64,000 bases of DNA from positions 62,001-126,000 of the forward strand of contig CAXBCP010000003.1 in NCBI GenBank assembly GCA_963974055.1. The letters are read 5' to 3'. The notes beneath the pieces are model-generated. The model ran no database searches. It saw only the letters and a program-made list of their open reading frames with translations, and was not told the origin of the DNA. The position numbers and the translations under genes are program-made. This document shows positions 34,433 through 42,823 of this stretch, in pieces (within the stretch, counting starts at the first letter, position 1; each line of letters begins with the position of its first letter). The DNA is from CAXBCP01 sp963974055. GTDB lineage: Bacteria > Pseudomonadota > Alphaproteobacteria > MPNO01 > UBA830.

Positions 34433-35761
34433 CTAGAGCATACGACCCTTGCCAATAGCGTCGCGGCCGAACCTGGCGCGCAAATCATCGACGGCGGACT
34501 CGACCTTCTTGCGTCTCTGTGAATCCGGATCGGCGAGGTCGATCGGGTCGCAATCCGCCTGAGGCGCGAAGTCCGAGAGGCCAACACCCAGCAGCCGGAA
34601 CGGTGTGCCGTCTGCCTCTTTTGCGAGAAGGGCTGCCGCTGCGGTGTAAATGGCATCTGCGAGCTGTGTCGGGTGCGGGAGCGTCCGCGACCGGGTCCGG
34701 GTCGCAAAGCGCGACGTTTTCAATTTGAGGGTGACCGTTCTTCCGCCGATTCCTTCCTTCTTTACGCCGCCGGAGACTTTTTCCGCCTGCCGCCAAAGGA
34801 TCCTGCTGAGGCCCGCGATGTCGGAGATGTCGTCGGCGAATGTCGTTTCGCTCGACAGGCTCTTCCGGCCTGAGCCGGGGACCACTTTGCGATCGTCCCG
34901 GCCATGGGACAGGCGCGCCAATCGTCCGCCGATCTCGCCGTAGCGACGGGTCAGGTCTTCCCCGCTGAGGTGCTGGAGCTGGCCGATTACGGTGATGCCG
35001 TCCCGTTCGAGCCGGCGCTGGAACACCTTGCCCACGCCCCATATCCGCGAAACCGGCTGGGTTTTCAGGAATGACACCGTTTCCTGGCGCCCGATGACCG
35101 TGAATCCATGCGGTTTGTTCAGGCCAGATGACAGTTTTGCCAGGAATTTATTATGGCTGAGACCGACCGAAACGGTAATACCGTGCTCGGCGGCGATATC
35201 GAGAGAAAGGCGGCCCAGCGTCCGGGCGGGACTGCCGCCATGCAAGCGTTCGGTGCCGGTCAGGTCGAGAAAGGCCTCGTCGATCGAGATGGGCTCCACC
35301 AGGGGGGTAACGTTCCGCATCATTTCGCGGATATCGCGGCCGATACGTCCGTATTTTGCCATGTCGGGTTTGACGACAACCGCATCGGGGCAGGCGCGCA
35401 GAGCCTTGAACATAGGCATCGCGGAATGGACACCGTATTGCCGCGCCACATAACAGGCGGCCATCACGACGCCGCGTTTTTGGCCGCCGACGAGCACGGG
35501 CTTGTCCCTGAGGGCAGGATTGTCGCGTTTCTCGACACTTGCATAGAAGGAATCGCAATCGATATGGGCAATCGACAACTGGTGGAGCTCCGGGTTGGAG
35601 ACCACGCAGGCGGAACCACAGGCCGGGCAGGCGGAGGACCTGAATTCCGCGCCTTCTGCAAGACATATCCGGCAAAGATATCCCATCAGGAGACTGTGTC
35701 GCGGCGCTCCGGCGTCGTCAATCGGTCGCTGGGAGCCATTCATCTTATGTTCATCCGTCAA
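34433..35761 (-). CDS. dinB: DNA polymerase IV (DinB) with N-terminal zinc-ribbon-like part
   Basis: A 442-residue Y-family translesion polymerase. Metal-binding residues are seen in AHIDCDSFYASVEK and SIDEAFLDLTG, with the helix-hairpin-helix region around ISRIWGVGKVFQRRLERDGI and a little-finger domain after about residue 300. The first 55 residues carry Cys30, Cys33, Cys45 and Cys48 (CxxC and CPAC), a zinc-ribbon-like addition that I recall from alphaproteobacterial DinB2-type enzymes. The C-terminus lacks a clear beta-clamp peptide. ATG 35761 or 35743 may start it. No LexA site was recognised upstream. Confidence 0.93.
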   Translation of the reverse strand: MTDEHKMNGSQRPIDDAGAPRHSLLMGYLCRICLAEGAEFRSSACPACGSACVVSNPELHQLSIAHIDCDSFYASVEKRDNPALRDKPVLVGGQKRGVVMAACYVARQYGVHSAMPMFKALRACPDAVVVKPDMAKYGRIGRDIREMMRNVTPLVEPISIDEAFLDLTGTERLHGGSPARTLGRLSLDIAAEHGITVSVGLSHNKFLAKLSSGLNKPHGFTVIGRQETVSFLKTQPVSRIWGVGKVFQRRLERDGITVIGQLQHLSGEDLTRRYGEIGGRLARLSHGRDDRKVVPGSGRKSLSSETTFADDISDIAGLSRILWRQAEKVSGGVKKEGIGGRTVTLKLKTSRFATRTRSRTLPHPTQLADAIYTAAAALLAKEADGTPFRLLGVGLSDFAPQADCDPIDLADPDSQRRKKVESAVDDLRARFGRDAIGKGRML

Positions 35762-35930
35762 ATTGTAATTTAACCCAGATTTACGGCCAGCATATTTGGC
35801 GTTACTATGACGGTGTCGGAATTGGGTGGCGGCCTGTGCCTATACAGACCGGACATCAGGGGCTAACTGGGAACAGGTTTATCTGCGCGGCGTGCGATAC
35901 TGCGGGATTCTCTGGGGTATAGACTGTATC

Positions 35931-36716
35931 ATGAATATTACGACCAAAATGACGGTCTACACGACCTGCATTCTTGCACTTGTGCTGGGTTTGTTGTTGA
36001 CCATGAACTATTTCAAGTACGGCAATATTCTGACAGACGTCACGACGTCCAGATTGGCTGTTATCAACAAGAACCTTGAATTTTCTTTGTCCCGTGCGAC
36101 CAATCTCGGTCTTGCGCTGGAGGAACTGCAGTTCGCTGACACGCTGCTTAAACGTGCGAAGGGATCCGATCCTGCGATTCGCGAAATCGAGGTCTTCGAC
36201 CTGAGCGGTAAAGTGCTGTTTTCGACCGCCGACAGCGTCGCGAACAAAAAGGTAGATGCCAGCGTCGTGGGGCTTATCGCGCCGCTTCGGGGCAGGGATA
36301 CGACCGAATGGGCGGCGCATTCCAAAGAACAGTTTGTTACGGGCGTGACCCTGTATAACAGTTTTGACCGCGCCATCGGCGGCGTGGTCCTCCATTACGA
36401 CAGGTCGGGGTATGTGACCCTGGTTGAAGGGGTGCTTGAAAAACTGCTTGTCGTTACAGCGGTGGTCCTCGGGATTGCGGCGCTGGTCGCATGTATCGGT
36501 ATTTCGCTCGGTTTCCGTGAGTTGCGGCATACCTATGCCTCCATGCAGACCGCTCTGGCCAATCTCAAAGAGTCCGGAGACAGTGCGGAGAACGGGAGCG
36601 CCGATCCGGAAGCGAGCGATTTTCGCGGTAAACTCAGCACGGTAACGGCCACGATGAACGAGGCAATGAATGAAATAGATGTTTCAGTTGCCGCTGCCGA
36701 TACGTCAAAAGCGTAG
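35931..36716 (+). CDS. Two-TM periplasmic sensor protein without output domain
   Basis: A 261-residue membrane protein. TM1 is at about 8-27 and TM2 at about 171-194. Between them lies a periplasmic domain of about 140 residues with a Cache/PAS-like strand pattern (IREIEVFDLSGKVLFST). The last 65 residues are cytoplasmic, helical and acidic, without kinase, cyclase or methyl-accepting features. The ATG at 35931 places TM1 properly; a longer frame from 35826 is not supported. It ends 11 bases before the sensor-MFS fusion gene, whose N-terminal part has the same layout, so the two products may pair in the membrane. I know no family name. Confidence 0.75.
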   Translation: MNITTKMTVYTTCILALVLGLLLTMNYFKYGNILTDVTTSRLAVINKNLEFSLSRATNLGLALEELQFADTLLKRAKGSDPAIREIEVFDLSGKVLFSTADSVANKKVDASVVGLIAPLRGRDTTEWAAHSKEQFVTGVTLYNSFDRAIGGVVLHYDRSGYVTLVEGVLEKLLVVTAVVLGIAALVACIGISLGFRELRHTYASMQTALANLKESGDSAENGSADPEASDFRGKLSTVTATMNEAMNEIDVSVAAADTSKA

Positions 36717-36727
36717 GGGTGCCGGAC

Positions 36728-38818
36728 ATGTCACAAGCAGTCACTCAGGAAAATCGCCTGACGCCGATGGTTCGTCGGCGTTTGTTTGCGCTTATCACCA
36801 TCATCCTTGTTGCATCTTCGGTATTTCTGTCCTGGCAGTCCCTGGGACTGTTCGAGAGCTCACTGACGCCCGAACTCAACAAAAAGGCAGAGGTTATCGG
36901 TCTGAACGCCGTCGGCGACGTCGAGCGGGCGGTCGAACTGGGGATTCCGTTCACCGAGCTCAACGGCGTGGGCTCGTATCTGAACGAAATCAAGAAAACC
37001 TATCCTGAGATCAAATACGTCACCGTAACCGACGCGTCGGGCAATCTGCTCTATCAGAGCAACGATCTCGACGGTGCGACAGTGGCCTTTTTCAAGTCGC
37101 CGCAGGCGCTCGATACGATGGCGACGTTCGCTGACGGCAAAAGCATGGAGATCGATGCCGCCCATAACCTGGCGCTGCCGCTTCGGAACGGCGACAAGGC
37201 AATCGGCGTCCTGCATATCGGGATCGACAAACAATTCGTCCAACGCCAGTTGAACGACATCTTTTTCGACCTGGTTATTATCCTGATTGTCGGATTGCTG
37301 GTTGCGATCGAAATCACACTGGCGCTCGTGACTTTCTACGTGACTGCTCCGCTGGAGCGGCTCGACCGCGTGCTGGCGCTCTATTCGGGGGGGAATTTCA
37401 GTCAGGTTCTCGTTCATAGGAGCCGCGATGCCGTCGGCAGTGTCGCTGGTTTTCTCGAAGAATGCGCTCGCCGGCTGAACGACCGGTATGAGCGCGTCGC
37501 GGAATCCGTCAAAAGTGCCGGCGGGGCGCAGGTCCGTCATCTCGAGGAAATCCGGGCACGGTACGGCCTGGGCCGGCTTTCCAAATACTTCGAAGGAAGC
37601 ATCGTTGATGCCCGGATTCCCCTGTTTATCTTTTCCTTCGCGGAAGAACTGCAAAAGTCGTTCCTGCCGCTTTTCGTCAAACAGGTATACGAACCCGTTC
37701 CCTATCTGACAGAAGAAGTCGTGATCGGGCTGCCGATCGCGTTCTTCATGGGCATTATCGCGCTGGCGACGCCTTTTGCCGGCGGTTGGGCCGACAAGTA
37801 CGGCAGCCGCAAGATATTTATCTACGGTCTTATTCCCGCGGTTGCCGGCTATATCGGCTGCGCTTCTGCGACGACGATTTACGAACTGGTGGCGTGGCGC
37901 AGTGCGACGGCCCTTGGCTACGCGATGATCACGATCTCGTGCCAAGGCTATATTGCAGCGATCGTCACCCGGGAAAACCGCGCGCAAGGCATGGCAGTGT
38001 TCGTCGGCGTGCTCATGAGCGCATCGATGTGCGGTACGGCGATCGGCGGCATCCTCGCGGACCGGATCGGCTATCGGGCCGTCTTCGTCCTCGCGGCGCT
38101 GTTTGCGCTGGTGGCCGGCGCTATCGCCTATCGCATGCTGGTAGCAGATGACGACACGAAAGTGACGACGTCGAAGGCGAGTGGCGGGACGCTGAAGAAA
38201 CTGGCGACGGTATTCAAGAACGTCCGTTTCATGGCCATCGTGTTCCTGGCGGCGATACCCGCGAAGATTATCCTGACCGGTTTTCTTTATTTTATTGTTC
38301 CGCTGTATCTGTTCTCGCTCGGTTCATCGACTGCGGAGACCGGTCGTATCATGATGATCTATCCGGTCATCGTTATCGCTCTCGGGCCGGCCGCATCGTG
38401 GACGGCGGACAAGCTGGGCAGCATGATGTGGATGCTCGTCGTCGGCTGCTTCGTGTCGGGAATAGGGCTGGTCGTGTTCCATGAATGGCAGACGCTATGG
38501 GGTGTGGTCCTGATGGTTATTGTGATGGGCAGTGCGCATGCATTTACAAAAGCGCCGCAGATCGCATTTGTCATGGAAGTCTGCGAACAGGATATGGAAA
38601 ACGTCGGTCGGACGACAGTGCTCGGTCTGCTGCGAACCATGGAACGGATCGGCAGTGTGCTTGGGCCTATTATTGCCGCGACATTCGTTGCAATATTCGG
38701 GTATGAACAGGCGATCATGTTTATGGGCATAATTATTTCAGGCTCGGCGATCCTGTTCCTGGCCGTTTTCGCAATGACGGCGGGGAAATCGGGCGCGGCT
38801 GAATCCTCGGGGGGATAA
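36728..38818 (+). CDS. Periplasmic sensor-HAMP-like region fused to MFS transporter
   Basis: A 696-residue protein with an unusual domain order. TM1 is at about 19-38. A periplasmic Cache-like domain follows at about 40-178 (IKYVTVTDASGNLLYQS), then TM2 at about 181-205 and a HAMP-like linker from 206 (APLERLDRVLALYSGGNF). A helical cytoplasmic stretch runs to about 290, and a full MFS carrier of about 12 helices from about 297, with motif A as GGWADKYGSRK (352-362) and GGILADRIGYR (440-450). HAMP regions normally drive kinases or receptors; here the output seems to be transport. GGGG lies 8 bases before the ATG. The next gene begins after 3 bases. The substrate is unknown. Confidence 0.85.
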   Translation: MSQAVTQENRLTPMVRRRLFALITIILVASSVFLSWQSLGLFESSLTPELNKKAEVIGLNAVGDVERAVELGIPFTELNGVGSYLNEIKKTYPEIKYVTVTDASGNLLYQSNDLDGATVAFFKSPQALDTMATFADGKSMEIDAAHNLALPLRNGDKAIGVLHIGIDKQFVQRQLNDIFFDLVIILIVGLLVAIEITLALVTFYVTAPLERLDRVLALYSGGNFSQVLVHRSRDAVGSVAGFLEECARRLNDRYERVAESVKSAGGAQVRHLEEIRARYGLGRLSKYFEGSIVDARIPLFIFSFAEELQKSFLPLFVKQVYEPVPYLTEEVVIGLPIAFFMGIIALATPFAGGWADKYGSRKIFIYGLIPAVAGYIGCASATTIYELVAWRSATALGYAMITISCQGYIAAIVTRENRAQGMAVFVGVLMSASMCGTAIGGILADRIGYRAVFVLAALFALVAGAIAYRMLVADDDTKVTTSKASGGTLKKLATVFKNVRFMAIVFLAAIPAKIILTGFLYFIVPLYLFSLGSSTAETGRIMMIYPVIVIALGPAASWTADKLGSMMWMLVVGCFVSGIGLVVFHEWQTLWGVVLMVIVMGSAHAFTKAPQIAFVMEVCEQDMENVGRTTVLGLLRTMERIGSVLGPIIAATFVAIFGYEQAIMFMGIIISGSAILFLAVFAMTAGKSGAAESSGG

Positions 38819-38821
38819 ACG

Positions 38822-39865
38822 GTGCAAAAATGGGCTCGGTTGCTGGCTGTATCAGGGTTTGCGGCGCTTGCCGCAGTCCAGTCTACCCCGGTTTTGTCCG
38901 CCGATACGGCGGTGAAACCCCATCACATCTATATGGCCGTGTGGCGTGGCTGCGAAGACGCCTGCAAGGGCTTCCAGGACTATTTCCGCGACAACAAGAT
39001 ACCGGCCCGGTTCACCGTTCGCGACGCAGAGCGTGACAAGAAGAAGCTGCCCGGTTTCGTCCAGGAAGCGAAGGATCTGAAGGCCGATCTCGTCGTCACC
39101 TGGGGGACATCGGTGACGCGCCTTATGCTCGGTCCGTGGGATGCGCCGGACCCGGAAAAGCACCTGACCAAAATTCCCTCGGTTTTCATGATTGTTGCCG
39201 ATCCCATCGGTGCGAAAGTCGTTCGCGATTACGAATCCTCCGGTCGCCCCAACGTGACCGGCACGAGAAACCGCGCGCCGACGCCCGTACAGATGAAAGC
39301 GCTGCAATCGTACAAGCCATTCAAACGCCTTGGGTTGATTTACAACACCAACGAACTGAATGCCCGCTTGAATGCAGCTCAGGTCCGCAGGACCGCTGCC
39401 GACATGGGGATCGACCTGATTGAAGTCACACTGCCGCTTGGCGAAGACGGCAAGCCGTCGCCGGATTCGATAGAAGCGGCCGTCAAGAAGGTTGCCGATC
39501 AGCAGGCTGAATTTCTCTATATGGGGTCCAGTTCGTTTCTGTCCAAGTTCCGCAAGGCCTACACAGAGGCGGCGATCAAATACAAACTGCCTGTCGCTGC
39601 GGGCAGCGAAATACCTGTGACCAAGGCCGCCGGACTTATGGCCATAGCCAGCCGCTATTATAATGTCGGACAGTTGGCCGCCGATCAGGCGCGGCGAATC
39701 CTTGTCGAAAAAGAACCGCCCGAGCAAATCCGTATTCGGCGGCTTCGGCGGTTTTCGTTCATCATCAACATGGAAACCGCGCTGAAACTGAAAATGTACC
39801 CGCCAATGGAGATTCTGCGTTACGCCGAGGTTATCAACGCGGGCGCCGTCAGCGAGGGGAAATGA
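38822..39865 (+). CDS. ABC-type solute-binding protein (ABC_sub_bind/COG2984-like), orphan
   Basis: A 347-residue periplasmic protein. A signal peptide (MQKWARLLAVSGF...TPVLSAD) is followed by a two-lobe binding protein of the COG2984 (TrpX-like) kind: DLVVTWGTSVTRLML, IPSVFMIVADPIGAKVV, LGLIYNTNELNARL and PVAAGSEIPVTKAAGL. Members bind aromatic or other amino acids for an ABC importer, but no ABC permease or ATPase stands nearby. It starts with GTG 3 bases after the sensor-MFS gene, with a GGGGGG run ahead of it, and ends in a four-base overlap with the next gene. Confidence 0.88.
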   Translation: MQKWARLLAVSGFAALAAVQSTPVLSADTAVKPHHIYMAVWRGCEDACKGFQDYFRDNKIPARFTVRDAERDKKKLPGFVQEAKDLKADLVVTWGTSVTRLMLGPWDAPDPEKHLTKIPSVFMIVADPIGAKVVRDYESSGRPNVTGTRNRAPTPVQMKALQSYKPFKRLGLIYNTNELNARLNAAQVRRTAADMGIDLIEVTLPLGEDGKPSPDSIEAAVKKVADQQAEFLYMGSSSFLSKFRKAYTEAAIKYKLPVAAGSEIPVTKAAGLMAIASRYYNVGQLAADQARRILVEKEPPEQIRIRRLRRFSFIINMETALKLKMYPPMEILRYAEVINAGAVSEGK

Positions 39866-40863
39866 ATATCCGGCGTCTGGCACTGTCCGTCTGCGTTGCG
39901 GCCGCTCTGGGCACCTTCGCCACAGATGCGGTGCGTGCCGAAGACAAGTTTCTGGCGCTTGGCACGGCTTCTGTCCGGGGAACCTATTACCCGGTGGGCA
40001 ATACGCTGTGCAAGCTGATCAACGAAAACCGTGACATTCATCTGGTGCGCTGCCTGTCCTATCCTACGGGCGGGTCGGTCTACAATATACAGGCGCTGAC
40101 GTCCGGCGAACTGGACCTCGCGATTACGCGGTCGGACCTGGCATACAAGGCCTTTAACGGGCTGGACCAGTTTGCTGCGATCGGGGCGAACAGAGCGCTG
40201 CGTACGGTCACTAATCTCTACAGTCAGCCGGTCGTCATCACGGTCCGCAGGGATTCCGGCATAGAGACCTTTGCCGACTTCCAGGGCAAAGTGATCAACA
40301 TCGGGAACCGGGGGTCGGGCAAGCGCGCGATCGCCGACCAGATGTTCAAGATGATGGGATGGACGGAAGTGGATTTTGCCGAAACCACCGAGTACTCGAC
40401 CCAGGGGCAGGTCAAGCCGTTCTGCGACAAGAAGGTCGATATTCTGATCGAGTCTATCGGGCTTCCCGCACCGCTATACGACAAACTGGCGGCGGAGTGC
40501 GGTGCGAAGTTCATCGATATACCGGATGTAATCGCCGCAGGTTTCCGCAAGTCCGGCCCGTTTTTCTTTGACTACAAAATTCCCGCCGGTCTGAACCGGA
40601 ACAATGATAATGATGTGAAAACCGTCGGTATCAAAGTCGTTTTGCTCAGCCTGACCACGGTATCTCCGGAGACCGTGGAGACGATTGCCGGTGCGATATT
40701 CGGAGAAAAAGGCAAGTTCCAGAAAAGCCACCCGGCTCTGTCGCTATCCGATCCAGATTCTATGGTGAATGAAGGAATCCATGTTCCGCTTCACGACGGA
40801 GCAAAAAAATATTATGAAGACAATGGCTTGCTTAGTAAGACAACCGCATCGACCGCGAAATAA
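39862..40863 (+). CDS. TAXI-family solute-binding protein, orphan
   Basis: A 333-residue periplasmic receptor of the TAXI type, with signal peptide (MNIRRLALSVCVAAALG...DAVRAED) and family parts FLALGTASVRGTYYPVGNTL, TGGSVYNIQALTSGELDLAI, GKVINIGNRGSGKRA and FCDKKVDILIES. It is a clear relative of the receptor at 27528, but no TRAP permease follows. The ATG overlaps the stop of the previous gene (ATGA), so it is translated together with a receptor of an unrelated class. A sensing role, presenting ligand to the membrane sensors upstream, is possible. Confidence 0.92.
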   Translation: MNIRRLALSVCVAAALGTFATDAVRAEDKFLALGTASVRGTYYPVGNTLCKLINENRDIHLVRCLSYPTGGSVYNIQALTSGELDLAITRSDLAYKAFNGLDQFAAIGANRALRTVTNLYSQPVVITVRRDSGIETFADFQGKVINIGNRGSGKRAIADQMFKMMGWTEVDFAETTEYSTQGQVKPFCDKKVDILIESIGLPAPLYDKLAAECGAKFIDIPDVIAAGFRKSGPFFFDYKIPAGLNRNNDNDVKTVGIKVVLLSLTTVSPETVETIAGAIFGEKGKFQKSHPALSLSDPDSMVNEGIHVPLHDGAKKYYEDNGLLSKTTASTAK

Positions 40864-40917
40864 CGCGGCGAGCCAGCACGGCGACCGGCAACGGTACGCA
40901 AAAAGGACAAACAGGGG

Positions 40918-42807
40918 TTGGGGATAAGGCGCATCATCGGGAATGTACGCGTCGGTGGCTTTATGCTGCTGGCAGGCTGTTCGCTATTGCTCACGGGCTG
41001 CGAAACCTTCGGTGGGGAAGACGCTAACGCCGGTATTTCCGCGTCGGATATCAAATCGGCGACCGAGTCCCAGAGTATTGCGACGCGCGGGGTGCAGGCC
41101 CTGCGCGAAGGCGATCTGGATCTTGCGTCCCGCATGTTCAATGGTGCGCTCAAGCTCGATATTCAGAATTCGTACCTGCAGTTTCTGAACGCGCTCGCTT
41201 ATCATATGATCGCGGTGCGGTCCGACCGGTCGAAATTTACGCTCGCCGGCCAGGGTTATCGCCTTGCCATAAAGTTCGACAAGACCAACTGGATGGCGCG
41301 GTATTATCTCGGGTTAATGCATCTCGACCAGCGTCAATACGCGGAGGCGAAGGCAGCCTTTGCCGATGCCATGCTCTACAACGACAGCTATCCGGACCTT
41401 CTTTATAACTTTTCGGTGGCGTCCTACTACGCTCAGGACCCTGAAACGGCAGCGGGCCCGCTGGTGCGATTGCGGGAAGTCGAGCCGACCAGCGGTCGGG
41501 TGCTGAGGGCATCTTCCATAATCACGGCGGCGCTCGGCCGGGCAACGGAAGCCGAAGCGTGGCTCGAGAAATACAAGGAAGTCGAACCCGACAAACAGAA
41601 GACACGGCAATTGTCGCGGCGCCTGAAAGACTGGAGCCGTGTGCATGCCCGGGTTCAGAAGGCGTCCCTGCGGCCGCCTGCATCGACCATGAAGATCGCC
41701 CGCGGTGTCCAGCTTGCTCAGGATCAGTATCAGGAGCAGGGCGCCGAAGAGTCCATGGAAAACCAGGAAGAGGGCGAGGGGGAAAGCGGCGGCGGAGTAG
41801 CGTCAGCGGCGCTGGAAGAACAGAACAAGATGGTCATTGTCGATGTGGTCATCATCAGTTCCGTCGAGGATATTTCGACTGCGAAGGGTGTGAATCTGCT
41901 GAGCGGTCTGCAGTTCCAGTTCGGCAGCTCCACAGTACCTGCATTTTCGGTCAACAACACCACGATTCGCGATACCGCCGCCGGCGGCACGTCCGGGGAC
42001 GTCAGTACGATCACAAGCGCGCTTACCATTCCCGCGATTACTTATTCTCTGAATATCGCCAATGCGGGTACTTCGCGGAATGAAATTCTGGCACGGCCCA
42101 GCCTCGTCGCGATTGAGGGTCAGAAGTCCGAATTCTTTTCGGGTGAGAACATTAAGGCATCGGCCGTATCGACGACCGCGGCCGAGGGGTCGACCGAGGT
42201 CGAGCGCGATATCGGCGTCAAGCTCGCGGTCACACCGGAAACAGTGGGCAACGACAACGTCAAGCTGCTGGTCGAGGTGGAACGGACATTTCTTCAGACA
42301 CCGAGCACGAGCGTGACCTTCACCTTCCAGCTTCGCACCTCGAAGACCACCGTTGCGGCGAACGTGGTGCTGCGCCGCGGAGAGACGCTTATCCTCAGCG
42401 GCCTGAGCGAAAAGGAAACGGAAAACATCCGCGACGGCGTGCCCGGTCTGCAGGATGTGCCATTGATCCAGTATCTGTTTTCCCGTGCCACGACGCGCGA
42501 CTTCAACCGGTCCGTCCTTGTGCTGGTGACGCCGCGGACCCCGGAATATACCTATCGGCCGCGTGATGCGCGGAAGCTTGCCCGTGCGGCCCGCGGCGAG
42601 GCCGAGGACGAAGTCCTGAACGAATTGAAGGCGCGCTATACCGATTGGTTCCGGCCCTATCCAAACTGGGCATCCGTTTTTCATCATCTTCAGAACAACG
42701 CCCTTTACCGCGAATTCCGCACCGGGGATGTCGCGCTGGAACGGTGGGATACGCAGTCCAGCCACGGGGCACGTCTGAAGACCGCTCTCGATTTCCTTTA
42801 CTATTAA
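40918..42807 (+). CDS. TPR plus secretin-domain outer-membrane lipoprotein
   Basis: A 629-residue protein. From a TTG start the N-terminus is basic (MGIRRIIGNVR) and hydrophobic, ending in LLLTGC, a lipobox with Cys28. TPR-like helices follow (about 50-240), then an acidic linker (about 270-300). A secretin domain covers about 300-545: ILARPSLVAIEGQKSEFF, LRRGETLILSGL, GVPGLQDVPLIQYLFSRA and VLVLVTPRTPEY. Secretins form large gated outer-membrane rings for type II/III secretion or pili; no partner (GspC, E, F or pilin) is nearby and no N0/N1 domain is obvious. An ATG at 40963 would remove the charged part of the signal. AAGGA lies before the TTG. Confidence 0.82.
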   Translation: MGIRRIIGNVRVGGFMLLAGCSLLLTGCETFGGEDANAGISASDIKSATESQSIATRGVQALREGDLDLASRMFNGALKLDIQNSYLQFLNALAYHMIAVRSDRSKFTLAGQGYRLAIKFDKTNWMARYYLGLMHLDQRQYAEAKAAFADAMLYNDSYPDLLYNFSVASYYAQDPETAAGPLVRLREVEPTSGRVLRASSIITAALGRATEAEAWLEKYKEVEPDKQKTRQLSRRLKDWSRVHARVQKASLRPPASTMKIARGVQLAQDQYQEQGAEESMENQEEGEGESGGGVASAALEEQNKMVIVDVVIISSVEDISTAKGVNLLSGLQFQFGSSTVPAFSVNNTTIRDTAAGGTSGDVSTITSALTIPAITYSLNIANAGTSRNEILARPSLVAIEGQKSEFFSGENIKASAVSTTAAEGSTEVERDIGVKLAVTPETVGNDNVKLLVEVERTFLQTPSTSVTFTFQLRTSKTTVAANVVLRRGETLILSGLSEKETENIRDGVPGLQDVPLIQYLFSRATTRDFNRSVLVLVTPRTPEYTYRPRDARKLARAARGEAEDEVLNELKARYTDWFRPYPNWASVFHHLQNNALYREFRTGDVALERWDTQSSHGARLKTALDFLYY

Positions 42808-42823
42808 ACAGGATACCACGGGC

